From an uncultured Alphaproteobacteria bacterium (lineage in GTDB: Bacteria; Pseudomonadota; Alphaproteobacteria; UBA2966): a stretch of DNA of 64,000 bases. The stretch is from NCBI GenBank assembly GCA_958295725.1, contig OY282368.1, positions 1,448,001-1,512,000 on the forward strand, in the 5' to 3' direction. The notes under the pieces were generated by a model. The model searched no databases. It saw only the letters and a list, made by a program, of their open reading frames with translations, and was not told the DNA's origin. The position numbers and the translations under genes were made by a program. Every line of letters begins with the position of its first letter. The stretch's first letter is position 1. Shown piece by piece: positions 47,178 to 56,346 of this stretch.

Positions 47178-48718
47178 GCCTCGCCGCGCGCCGGCATCCG
47201 GATCAGGGCCAGGATCGGCAGGCACAGGAGGCCGGCCACCGCCAGCCACAGGAAATCGTCGTTGTAGGCCACGGCCGCGGCCTGCCGGGTCGCCTCCAGG
47301 TTGAGCGCCGCGGCGCCGACCGGCTCGGCCAGACTCCAGAAGTCGGGGAGCGGCAGGTGGCGCAGCGTCTCGTTGAACGGCGACGCGTATTCGCGGAGCA
47401 CGCTCCGGTTGGCCTGCGTTTCCCGGACCACGTAGGCGACGACCAGCGAGACGCCGACGCTGCTGCCGAAATTCCGGCCGAGGGAGAACAGCCCCGTGCC
47501 CACGTCCCGGTACTGCCGCGGCAACGTCGAGAACGTCACCACGCTGAGCGGCACGAAATAGAACCCGACGCCGAACCCGTGCGCGAACACGGCGGCGTAG
47601 AACAGCCAGCGGTCGAATTCGGGCGTGAGCAGCGACATCTGCCAGTTGGCCCAGACGAGGGCGGCGACGCCGACGGCCATCAGGAACACCGGATGGACGC
47701 GGCCGACCAGCCGGCCGCCGGACACCGAGCCCACCGCGTTGCCGGCGGCTTGCGGCACCATGACGAGGCCGGTCAGGAACACCGGATAACCCGCCAGCGA
47801 TTGCAGGTAGGGCGAGATCAACGCCAGGAACGCCAGCCAGTGGATGCCCAGCATGAACATCAACAACAGGCCGACCATGAAATTCCGGTCGGCGAAGACG
47901 GTTCGGGGAATGAAGGGGCGGGAGGAGTAGACGCTGTGGACGACGAAGAGGTACAGGGCGGCGGCGGCGAGCACGGAGGCCAGCACGATTTGCGGCGCCG
48001 AGAACCAGTCCATCCGCTCGCCGCGGCTCAACACGATCTGCAACGACACCAGGCCCACCGACAGGATCAGGAATCCGGCCAGACCGAAGGGCTGGACGCC
48101 GGGGCGCCGGGTCCGGGTCGGGGCGAAGGCATAGATGATGGCGAAGGCGACGACGCCGAACGGCACGTTGATGTAGAAGGCCCAGCGCCAACTGTGGAAT
48201 TCCGCCAGATAGCCCCCCAGCGCGGGCCCCAGGACGATGCCCACCATGATGCCGAGCGACCACCAGCCCATGGCCTTGCCCCGCTCCTCGGGCGGGAACG
48301 CGTCGAACACGAAGGACTGGGAGATGGGGACCAGGGGCGACGCGAACACGCCCTGCACGAACCGGCACACGACGAGCTCCTGGAGGCTTTCCGCCCGGCC
48401 CGTGAACACCGAGGCGACGCAGAAGCCGACGGTGGTGATCAGGAACAGGCGCCGACGGCCCAGGTGGGCGGTCAGCGTTCCCGTAAGCGGCATGAAGATG
48501 GCGACCGCGATCAGATAGGCGGCCAGCACCCACGCGATCTCGTCCTGGGTCGCCGAGAGCGATCCCTGGATGCGGGGCATGGCCACCGTGGCCATGGTGG
48601 TGTCGACCACCTGAAGGTTCGCGCCCAGCACGACTCCGGCGAAGATCAGCAGCCGGTAACGCATGGGCGCGTCCCGGGCGGCCTCCGGGGCCGCGTGCGA
48701 GGATTCCCGGGCTGTCAT
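47174..48718 (-). CDS. DHA2-family (EmrB/QacA) MFS exporter
   Basis: Inner-membrane proton antiporter of 514 residues with about 14 hydrophobic segments. Motif A-like LTGTLTAHLGRRRLFLIT, the DHA2 start VVLGANLQVVDTTMATVAMP, and GIVLGPALGGYLAEFHSWRWAFYIN (motif C, in two parts) are present. Likely exports toxic or amphipathic compounds. No EmrA-type membrane-fusion partner lies beside it. Confidence 0.9.
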   Translation of the reverse strand: MTARESSHAAPEAARDAPMRYRLLIFAGVVLGANLQVVDTTMATVAMPRIQGSLSATQDEIAWVLAAYLIAVAIFMPLTGTLTAHLGRRRLFLITTVGFCVASVFTGRAESLQELVVCRFVQGVFASPLVPISQSFVFDAFPPEERGKAMGWWSLGIMVGIVLGPALGGYLAEFHSWRWAFYINVPFGVVAFAIIYAFAPTRTRRPGVQPFGLAGFLILSVGLVSLQIVLSRGERMDWFSAPQIVLASVLAAAALYLFVVHSVYSSRPFIPRTVFADRNFMVGLLLMFMLGIHWLAFLALISPYLQSLAGYPVFLTGLVMVPQAAGNAVGSVSGGRLVGRVHPVFLMAVGVAALVWANWQMSLLTPEFDRWLFYAAVFAHGFGVGFYFVPLSVVTFSTLPRQYRDVGTGLFSLGRNFGSSVGVSLVVAYVVRETQANRSVLREYASPFNETLRHLPLPDFWSLAEPVGAAALNLEATRQAAAVAYNDDFLWLAVAGLLCLPILALIRMPARGEA

Positions 48719-48884
48719 CGCGCGTTCGTCCGCTCCGCCCCGAAGGCGGAGCGATTATCCGTCTCCCTTCCCCGGGCGTCCGCGTCCCGCGCCCGGAGGC
48801 GCGCCGGTCGCAGGCCATCGGAACCCGGACCGCATGCCGGCCTCCCCGGCCGGGGGCCGGGCGAACGGCCCGCCAAGGGCCGCC

Positions 48885-50609
48885 TCAGATGTCGGCGTAC
48901 TGGCGAACCTCCGCGTGGCCGCCGCGATGGGTCACGGCGCCCCTCTCCGCCGAGCCGACCGTCTGGGCGTACTTCCACAGCGCGCCCGACTGGAAGTCGC
49001 TGGCCCTGGCGGCCCACGACTCCCGGCGTCCGGCCAGTTCGTCGTCCGGGAGCTCGACGTCGAGCGTCCCCTTCTCCGCGTCGATGCGGATGATGTCGCC
49101 GTCCCGGAGCAGGCCGATCGGCCCGCCCACCGCCGCCTCGGGGCCGATGTGACCGACGCAGAAGCCGCGCGTCGCGCCGGAGAACCGCCCGTCGGTGATG
49201 AGCGCGAGCTTCTCGCCCATACCCTGGCCGTAGATCGCGGCCGTCGTCGCCAGCATCTCGCGCATTCCGGGACCGCCGCGCGGCCCTTCATGGCGAATGA
49301 CGATGACGTCGCCTTCCCGGTACGCCTTCCTCCGCACCGCCTCGAAGGCGTCCTCCTCGCGGTCGAACACCCGCGCGGGGCCGGTGAACCGGAGACGCGC
49401 GAGGCCGGCGATCTTCACGATTCCGCCCTCCGGCGCGAGATTGCCCCTGAGGCCGACCACGCCGCCGGTCGGGCTGAGAGGGTTGGAGACCGGACGGATC
49501 ACGTCCTGGTCCTCGCGGAACGAGAACGCCTCGAGATTCTCGGCGATGGTCCGGCCCGTCACCGTCAGGCAGTCGCCATGCAGGAAACCGCCGTCCATCA
49601 GGGTCTTCATCAACACGGGCACGCCGCCCGCCTCGTACATGTCCTTGGCGATGTACCTGCCGCCCGGCTTGAGGTCGGCGATGTAGGGCGTCCGCCGGAA
49701 GATCCCGCAAACGTCGTGCAGGTCGAAGTCGATCCCCGCCTCGTTGGCGATGGCGGGCAGGTGGAGACCGGCGTTGGTCGACCCGCCCGAAGCGGCGACC
49801 ACCGTCGCCGCGTTCTCCAGCGCCTCCCGAGTCACGATGTCGCGCGGACGGACGCCGTGCGCCAGGAGGCTCATCACCGCCTCGCCCGACGCCTCGGCCA
49901 GCGCGTCGCGGGATTCGTAGGGGGCCGGGGCCCCGGCCGACAGCGGCAGGGCGAGACCGATGGCTTCCGAGACGCAGGCCATCGTGTTGGCGGTGAACTG
50001 CCCGCCGCACGAACCGGCGGACGGGCACGCCACGCATTCGAGCTCGCGCAGCGTCTCGTCGTCCATGGCGCCGGCGCTGTGCATGCCGACGGCCTCGAAC
50101 ACGTCGACCACGGTCACGTCCCGGTTCCGGAAGCGCCCCGGCAGGATCGAGCCGCCGTACATGAACACCGAGGGCACGTTGAGGCGCACCATCGCCATCA
50201 TCAGGCCCGGCAGCGACTTGTCGCACCCCGCCAGCCCCACGAGGGCGTCGTAGGCGTGCCCGCGCACGGTGATCTCGGTCGAATCGGCGATGACCTCGCG
50301 GCTCACCAGGGAAGATTTCATTCCCTCGTGGCCCATCGCGATGCCGTCCGTCACCGTGATGGTGGTGAACTCCCGAGGGGTGCCGCCGTTCGCGGCGACG
50401 CCCCTCTTCGCCGCCTGGGCCTGGCGGGACAGGGCGATGTTGCACGGGGCGGCCTCGTTCCACGTCGTCACCACGCCGACCAGAGGCCGGTAGATCTCCT
50501 CCTCGCTGAGACCCATCGCGTAGAGATAGGAGCGATGCGGCGCCCGCTCCGGCCCGACCGTCGAATGACGGCTCGGCAGTTTCGATTTGTCGAAGGTCTT
50601 GACGTCCAT
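48885..50609 (-). CDS. ilvD: dihydroxy-acid dehydratase
   Basis: Fe-S enzyme of branched-chain amino acid synthesis, 574 residues. VTTWNEAAPCNIAL, GLAGCDKSLPGLMMAMVRLN, CPSAGSCGGQFTANTMA (cluster Cys residues), and ITDGRFSGATRGFCVGHIGPEA are family signatures. The start at 50609 matches family length. An approximately 165-base spacer with no clear terminator separates its 3' end from the exporter gene start. Confidence 0.95.
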   Translation of the reverse strand: MDVKTFDKSKLPSRHSTVGPERAPHRSYLYAMGLSEEEIYRPLVGVVTTWNEAAPCNIALSRQAQAAKRGVAANGGTPREFTTITVTDGIAMGHEGMKSSLVSREVIADSTEITVRGHAYDALVGLAGCDKSLPGLMMAMVRLNVPSVFMYGGSILPGRFRNRDVTVVDVFEAVGMHSAGAMDDETLRELECVACPSAGSCGGQFTANTMACVSEAIGLALPLSAGAPAPYESRDALAEASGEAVMSLLAHGVRPRDIVTREALENAATVVAASGGSTNAGLHLPAIANEAGIDFDLHDVCGIFRRTPYIADLKPGGRYIAKDMYEAGGVPVLMKTLMDGGFLHGDCLTVTGRTIAENLEAFSFREDQDVIRPVSNPLSPTGGVVGLRGNLAPEGGIVKIAGLARLRFTGPARVFDREEDAFEAVRRKAYREGDVIVIRHEGPRGGPGMREMLATTAAIYGQGMGEKLALITDGRFSGATRGFCVGHIGPEAAVGGPIGLLRDGDIIRIDAEKGTLDVELPDDELAGRRESWAARASDFQSGALWKYAQTVGSAERGAVTHRGGHAEVRQYADI

Positions 50610-50985
50610 CCCGCGATCTCCCCGGTCGTTCCCGTCCCGTGAACGGGACGCCCAAACGTTTCACGGGCGCGGCCGAAAATCAATCGGGGTTCATATACGG
50701 AAGCAACTACGGATACGGAAGCAACTACGGAAGAAACCGCCGCTCGTGCGGCCCCGAGGCAAACTACGCTTCGTTGGTTTTTCCGTGTAGGGAAACGGCA
50801 TAGTCGGATTGGCTAACCCAATGCGCCAACTTGCGGCGCCACCACGAAATAGATGGCCATTGCGCGGGGTCGTCGCCCTTGGATCGCAGTAGCTCGAAAT
50901 GACACATCACATCGAGCAAACGCAGCACCGGCGGCTCGCGAGCGCATGTCCCACGGCCCCCTGCCAGAGAGGAGACGTGTAAAAG
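50610..50985. other. 376-base intergenic region with an 18-bp tandem repeat and a possible gene remnant
   Basis: A perfect 18-bp tandem repeat (ATACGGAAGCAACTACGG) occupies 50695-50712 and 50713-50730. On the minus strand, a frame from about 50984 to 50764 is open and protein-like (LRLLDVMCHFELLRSKG, then WWRRKLAHWVSQSDYAVSLH), but has no upstream start of its own. It may be the 3' end of a lost gene. No family is recognised. Confidence 0.35.
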
Positions 50986-51375
50986 CTACCCGTCCATCTC
51001 CACCGTGGGTTCGATCTCGAGGACCATGTCGGGCGACGCGAGCCGGGAGACCTCGATCAGAGTCGCCGAGGGACGGCTGGCGTAGAGCTCCCGGATCGCG
51101 TCCCGCGCCTCCTGGAAGGCGTCAAGATCGGTCGTGTAGATCGTCAGGCGGACGATGCCGTCGATGCCGGCGCCGGCGGCGTCGCAGACGTCCTCGATGT
51201 TGCGGACGATTCGTTCGGCCTGCCGGCGCATGTCGCCGGGGCCGTCGACGGAGCCGTCGGGCAACCGCGCCGTGATACCCGAGACGTGCAGCAATTTCCG
51301 CTCCGAGACGTTGCCCGGCGCGTGCGGGACGTCTTGCTCCCACGGCTTGCCCGTGAATACGGTGTTCCGGCCCAT
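50986..51375 (-). CDS. RidA-family protein
   Basis: Small trimeric protein of 129 residues of the RidA/YjgF group. KLLHVSGITARLPDGSV, RRQAERIVRNIEDVCDAAGA, IVRLTIYTTDLDAFQEAR and SRPSATLIEVSRLASPDMVLEIE (in two parts) match. The Arg that binds imino acids in true RidA is within RPSATLIEV; the group includes deaminases and others of unknown role. Divergent from the next gene. Confidence 0.87.
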   Translation of the reverse strand: MGRNTVFTGKPWEQDVPHAPGNVSERKLLHVSGITARLPDGSVDGPGDMRRQAERIVRNIEDVCDAAGAGIDGIVRLTIYTTDLDAFQEARDAIRELYASRPSATLIEVSRLASPDMVLEIEPTVEMDG

Positions 51376-51406
51376 GTCGTTCCTCCCTTCGCGTTACCTC
51401 GCACGG

Positions 51407-51964
51407 ATGTCCGGATCTGGTTACACCCCCGGTCCGGCCAAGGCAATCCGGCGCCGACGGGGGCTCGCGAAGGTCGTCACGGGCGGCCAGTCGGGCGTCG
51501 ACCGCGCCGTGCTGGACGTCGCGCTCGAACTGGGCCTGCCCGGCGGCGGATGGTGTCCTCGCGGGCGATGGGCGGAAGACGGCCCCATCGACGCCCGCTA
51601 TCCGCTGCGCGAAACGCCGCTCCGCCGTGCCGTCCAACGCACCCTCTGGAACATGCGCGACTCCGACGGGACGCTCGTCCTGGCGCGGAACCGGCCGCGC
51701 GGCGGGAGCGCCGTCCCGCCCCGGCAAGGCAGCATGAGCCGCCCGCGCATCGTGCTGAACCCCGAGGACGAGCGGGCGCCGGGCCGCGCGGCCCGCTTCG
51801 TCGCGGCGAACGGGATCGCGGTGCTGAATATCGGCGGCCCCAGGGAGAGCGAGGATCCCGGCATCTATCTCGCCGCCAGGGCTTTTCTCCGACGGCTTTT
51901 CTCCCCATGCTGGACGATGGCGAAAGCCGGCACGGAACACGGACCGAGAGGAAATCGACCATGA
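51407..51964 (+). CDS. putative molybdenum-carrier-like protein
   Basis: Protein of 185 residues with KVVTGGQSGVDRAVLDVALE, LPGGGWCPRGRWAEDGPID, YPLRETP and TLWNMRDSDGTLVLA. These match the putative molybdenum carrier family (PF12694), a Rossmann-like nucleotide-binding relative of DprA and YpsA folds. The central part is altered relative to the family norm (short strand NRPRGGSAVPPRQG). Its function is unproven. The start at 51407 overlaps nothing; its stop overlaps the next ATG (ATGA). Confidence 0.8.
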   Translation: MSGSGYTPGPAKAIRRRRGLAKVVTGGQSGVDRAVLDVALELGLPGGGWCPRGRWAEDGPIDARYPLRETPLRRAVQRTLWNMRDSDGTLVLARNRPRGGSAVPPRQGSMSRPRIVLNPEDERAPGRAARFVAANGIAVLNIGGPRESEDPGIYLAARAFLRRLFSPCWTMAKAGTEHGPRGNRP

Positions 51965-52668
51965 CGTTCACCATCATCGGGCGCTGCCGGCGGACGGGCC
52001 GGCTGGGAGTCGGGATCGCGACCTATTCGCTCGCCGTCGGGTCCTACTGTCCGCGCGTCAAGCACGACGTGGCGGCGCTCTCCAACCAGGCGTTCGTCAA
52101 TCCGCCGCTGGGGCCCATCGCCATGGACCTCCTGGAGGACGGCACGGCGCCGGAAGACGTCCTCGACGACCTCGAGACCCTCGATCCCCTGCTCCGCTTC
52201 CGCCAGATCGGCATCGTCGGCCGCTTCGGCGCGGCGGCGTGCTGGTCGGGAGGCGACTGCCGGCCCTACGCCGGACACGAGATCGGGGACGGATACGTCG
52301 CCATGGGCAACGCACTGGCGGGACACCGCGTCGTCGAGGCCATCGGCGCGGCCTTCCGGGAGAACGAGGACGAAGACCTCGACGAGCGCCTGATGCGGGC
52401 GATCGAGGCGGGACGCGACGCCGGCGGCCAGGCGACCGCCGACGGCGAGCGCATGGCCGAACGCTCGGCGGCGCTCCACGTCGCGCAACCCGACATGGCG
52501 GAGACCATCGACCTCCGGGTCGACGTTCACGACACGGCCGTGGAGGAACTGCGGCGGGCGTTCGACGCCTACAAGCCCTACGTGGCCCACTACCTGTGGC
52601 GCTCGCTGGACCCGGCGACGCTGCCGCCGCAGGACGCATGGGCGGCGGAACGGGGGCTCCCCGTTTGA
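51961..52668 (+). CDS. DUF1028 family protein
   Basis: Protein of 235 residues of the DUF1028 family (Ntn-hydrolase-like fold). MTFTIIGRCRRTGRLGVGIA, then SYCPRVKHDVAALSNQAFVN, RQIGIVGRFGAAACWSG and YVAMGNALAG are conserved, and FRENEDEDLDERLMRAIEAG follows. Family activity is not established. Cotranscribed with the molybdenum-carrier-like gene by a 4-base overlap. Confidence 0.9.
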   Translation: MTFTIIGRCRRTGRLGVGIATYSLAVGSYCPRVKHDVAALSNQAFVNPPLGPIAMDLLEDGTAPEDVLDDLETLDPLLRFRQIGIVGRFGAAACWSGGDCRPYAGHEIGDGYVAMGNALAGHRVVEAIGAAFRENEDEDLDERLMRAIEAGRDAGGQATADGERMAERSAALHVAQPDMAETIDLRVDVHDTAVEELRRAFDAYKPYVAHYLWRSLDPATLPPQDAWAAERGLPV

Positions 52669-52696
52669 GGACGCGGCCCGGGATCCCCGCCCGCCG

Positions 52697-53698
<1,002 letters not shown>

Positions 53699-53788
53699 GC
53701 GGGCATTGTCCCCCGACCTCCCGACCCGTGGAAAACCCCCGAGCCTCCCCGCGCGTCCGGGGACAGGCGGGTGAACCGGCGCGGCGGT

Positions 53789-55024
53789 TCAATCCTTGCG
53801 CCAGACGGTGGCCAGCCAGGGCTGCTCGCGGCGCGGCCGGCCCGGCGGCCGGTAATAGTGATCGAGCTCGGCGAAGTTCGCGGCCGTCAGGTAACCGCGC
53901 CACGTTTCGAGATCGTGGAAGCAGTTGTACCGGTTCCCGTGCAGGCCCTCTTCATCGTTCCCCCGCGGATTGGAGCAGAAGAGAACGCCCCCGGTCTTCA
54001 GGGCGGCGTGGAGTTCGCCCAGGACGCGCGGCAGTTCCCGGCTCGGCACGTGAAACAGGGAAGCGTTCGCGAATACGCCGTCGAATCTCCCGGGAGGCAG
54101 GTCCAGCGCCAGGAAGTCCTGGTGCAGAACCTCGCAACCCGAGTGGGCGCGGGCCATTTCCACGAATTCCGGCGCTCCGTCGAGGCCGACCGCCTCGTGT
54201 CCCCGCGAGCGGAACCAGACCAGATCGCGGCCCGGACCGCAGCCGAGGTCGAGAATGGAATACGGCGGCTCCGCCTCGATGGCGCCCAGGAGGGCCGCGT
54301 AGTTCTGGCTCACGTCGTGGCCGCGGGTCCCTTCCCGGAACCGGCGGGACACGCGCCCGTAGTCCTCGACCGTCAGCCGCGCGTCGACGCGGGCGAGCAG
54401 CCGCTCCAACCGCCGGTCCCGCGCGCCCGACGCCTCCAGGCTCGACAGGGTATCGGCGAGATAGTCGCGGCACGAGCCCCGACTCCCGCGCGCTCGGGCG
54501 ATGTGGAAGGCGACCGCCTCGGGCGCGAGGCCGGCCGCGTGCTGGACGTGGCCCCGGCGCGCCACGAACGTCAGGGCGTTGACCGTCCGGCGGCGCAACC
54601 GCGCGACGGTCCAGCGCGGCTCGTAGCATCCGGTGTGCATCTCGCGCCGCCAGACCGGATCCAACGCCGCCCTGGCCTCGTGACGGGCGATGCGGAAGGC
54701 GATTCCCCGACACGACCCTCCCGGTTCCAGGCCGAGGGACAGTCCCGGCATCTCCGGCGATCCCCTGGCCAACACCGTCCAGACGCAGAACTCGCGGCGG
54801 TAGCCGCGGAGCAGCGCCGCTTCGCGTTCCCGGAACCGAAGGACGGCGCGGTCCCACATGAGCGATCCGTAAGCGAAGAGCCAGGGGTCGCCGGGCGGCA
54901 TACCCTCGACGATTTCGTCCAGCGACGCGTCCCGAACCTCGTCCGAAAGCGGCTCGAACGGCCCGTCGAACCGGACGCATGGCCGCACGGCCCCCGCCGA
55001 CCTCCCGGACACGATCTCAGGCAT
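53789..55024 (-). CDS. ChaC-type gamma-glutamylcyclotransferase fused to SAM methyltransferase
   Basis: A 411-residue protein with two complete domains. Residues about 35-220 match ChaC: WLFAYGSLMWDRAVLRFRE, LLRGYRREFCVWTVLARG, and catalytic Glu in VWRREMHTGCYEPRW. Residues about 230-411 match a class I methyltransferase: RVSRRFREGTRGHDVSQNYA, motif I ILDLGCGPGRDLVWF, LDGAPEFVEMA, and DGVFANASLFHVP. ChaC enzymes cleave glutathione to 5-oxoproline and Cys-Gly. The methyl acceptor is unknown. ATG 55024 overlaps the lpxB stop by 8 bases. Both stops and starts in the linker are absent on inspection, so it reads as one protein. Confidence 0.87.
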   Translation of the reverse strand: MPEIVSGRSAGAVRPCVRFDGPFEPLSDEVRDASLDEIVEGMPPGDPWLFAYGSLMWDRAVLRFREREAALLRGYRREFCVWTVLARGSPEMPGLSLGLEPGGSCRGIAFRIARHEARAALDPVWRREMHTGCYEPRWTVARLRRRTVNALTFVARRGHVQHAAGLAPEAVAFHIARARGSRGSCRDYLADTLSSLEASGARDRRLERLLARVDARLTVEDYGRVSRRFREGTRGHDVSQNYAALLGAIEAEPPYSILDLGCGPGRDLVWFRSRGHEAVGLDGAPEFVEMARAHSGCEVLHQDFLALDLPPGRFDGVFANASLFHVPSRELPRVLGELHAALKTGGVLFCSNPRGNDEEGLHGNRYNCFHDLETWRGYLTAANFAELDHYYRPPGRPRREQPWLATVWRKD

Positions 55025-56192
55025 CCGGCGAACGAGTCCCGGCAACCGCGTCGAGCACCGCCGCCGCCGCGCGCTCGCTGGGCGCCGGCGTTCCGGCGCC
55101 GAGTGCCGCGACGGCCTCGGCGAGCCCCGCCCGCTGCCGCGAACGCGTGGCCTCGTCGTCGAGGAGACGGCCAAGCTCCCCGGCCAACCGGTCGGGGCGG
55201 CAGTCCTCCTGCAGGAATTCGGGCACGACCTCCCGGCCCGCGAGAAGATTGACCAGCGCCGCGTTGTCCACCGACATCAGGCGCCGCGCGAGAAGGGCCG
55301 TGACCGCGCCGACCCTGTAGGCGACCGCCATCGGGACGCCTGCGAGCGCCAGCTCGAGCGTGGACGTTCCGGACTTGGCGAGCGCGGCGTCGCTGGCCGC
55401 GAACGCATCCGCCTTCTCCCCGGCGTCGTCCACCAGAACCGCGCGGCAAGACCAGCGCCGCGCCGCGTCGGCGACGGCCGCGGCCGTCGCGGCGACGGTC
55501 GGCACCACCACCACGAGACCCGGGTGGGAGTCCCGCAGCCGCTCCATGGCCCGTCCGAACGTCGGCAACAACCTTCGCACCTCGGTCGTCCGGCTGCCGG
55601 GCATGACCGCGACGACGGGACCCCGGCCGTCGATTCCGTGGCGCCGGCGAAAGGCCGGGCCGTCGCCTCCGTCGAGTCCGGACTCGACCACGGGGTGTCC
55701 GACGAAGGCGCACGCGACGCCGAAGCGGGAGAAGAACTCGGGCTCGAACGGCAGGAGGGCGAGCACACGGTCCACCTGCGACGCGAGCCTGCCGCCCCGT
55801 TCGGGATTCCAGGCCCAGATCTGGGGCGCCACGTACTGGACCGTGGGCACGCCGAGACGGCGAACCCGCTCCGCCACGCGGAGAGAGAAGCCCGGCGAGT
55901 CGATGGTCACGACGACCGACGGCCGAAGACGGGCGACGGCGGCGACGGTCTCCCGCAACCGGCGGACCAGGCGCGGCAGATGGGGAACGACTTCCGCTAG
56001 TCCCACGAGCGCGAGGTCGTCCATCGGAAACAGGCTGTCGAGCCCCCGCGCGCTCATGGCGGGGCCGCCGATCCCGGAGAAGCGGACACCGCCGCCGGTT
56101 CGCCGCTCGACGGCCGCCATCAGCCGGGCGCCGAGATTGTCTCCCGACACCTCCCCGGCGAGGACGAAGACGTGTGGCGGAGGGTTCGCCAA
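55017..56192 (-). CDS. lpxB: lipid-A-disaccharide synthase
   Basis: GT19 inner-membrane-associated enzyme joining lipid X and UDP-diacylglucosamine. About 391 residues: HVFVLAGEVSGDNLGARLMA, VRFSGIGGPAM, VVTIDSPGFSLRVAERV, YVAPQIWAWNPERGGRL, and VVAVMPGSRTTEV with AKSGTSTLELAL. No ATG or GTG is available near the N-terminus; TTG at 56192 just before the first strand is used, but the start is uncertain. Upstream is a truncated gene fragment. Confidence 0.88.
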   Translation of the reverse strand: MANPPPHVFVLAGEVSGDNLGARLMAAVERRTGGGVRFSGIGGPAMSARGLDSLFPMDDLALVGLAEVVPHLPRLVRRLRETVAAVARLRPSVVVTIDSPGFSLRVAERVRRLGVPTVQYVAPQIWAWNPERGGRLASQVDRVLALLPFEPEFFSRFGVACAFVGHPVVESGLDGGDGPAFRRRHGIDGRGPVVAVMPGSRTTEVRRLLPTFGRAMERLRDSHPGLVVVVPTVAATAAAVADAARRWSCRAVLVDDAGEKADAFAASDAALAKSGTSTLELALAGVPMAVAYRVGAVTALLARRLMSVDNAALVNLLAGREVVPEFLQEDCRPDRLAGELGRLLDDEATRSRQRAGLAEAVAALGAGTPAPSERAAAAVLDAVAGTRSPDA

Positions 56193-56200
56193 ATCCCCGG

Positions 56201-56320
56201 TCAGCCGCCGGTCTCGACCACGACGTCGCCCCCGCCGATGTCGTCGAGGGTCAGTCGCTCGAAACGCCGGGTAACGGAGGACCCGTCCGTATACGTGCGC
56301 AACGCCCTGAAGGAATCCAC
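56201..56320 (-). pseudogene. truncated N-terminus of an acrylyl-CoA reductase-like gene
   Basis: The 39-codon frame from GTG 56320 reads VDSFRALRTYTDGSSVTRRF, then ERLTLDDIGGGDVVVE and stops. This is the opening of an AcuI/YhdH-type zinc-free quinone oxidoreductase (pattern FKALR..EDG.V..RFE..TLDDL..GDVVI). The remaining roughly 290 residues are missing. Its stop is 8 bases before the lpxB TTG. It looks like a deletion that fused the gene's start to lpxB. Confidence 0.65.
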
Positions 56321-56346
56321 GGCGGATGCCGGCCTCGGCGGCGGCG

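Noticed and set aside
44337-49093. Very long open frames of over 1000 codons opposite or alongside the fusion gene
   Set aside because: Shadows of the GC-rich fusion and exporter genes; their translations are low-complexity Arg/Ala/Gly/Pro with no motifs.
51286-52668. A longer DUF1028 protein starting at 51286
   Set aside because: The upstream part is an out-of-frame shadow of the molybdenum-carrier-like gene; ATG 51961 fits the family and overlaps the preceding stop.
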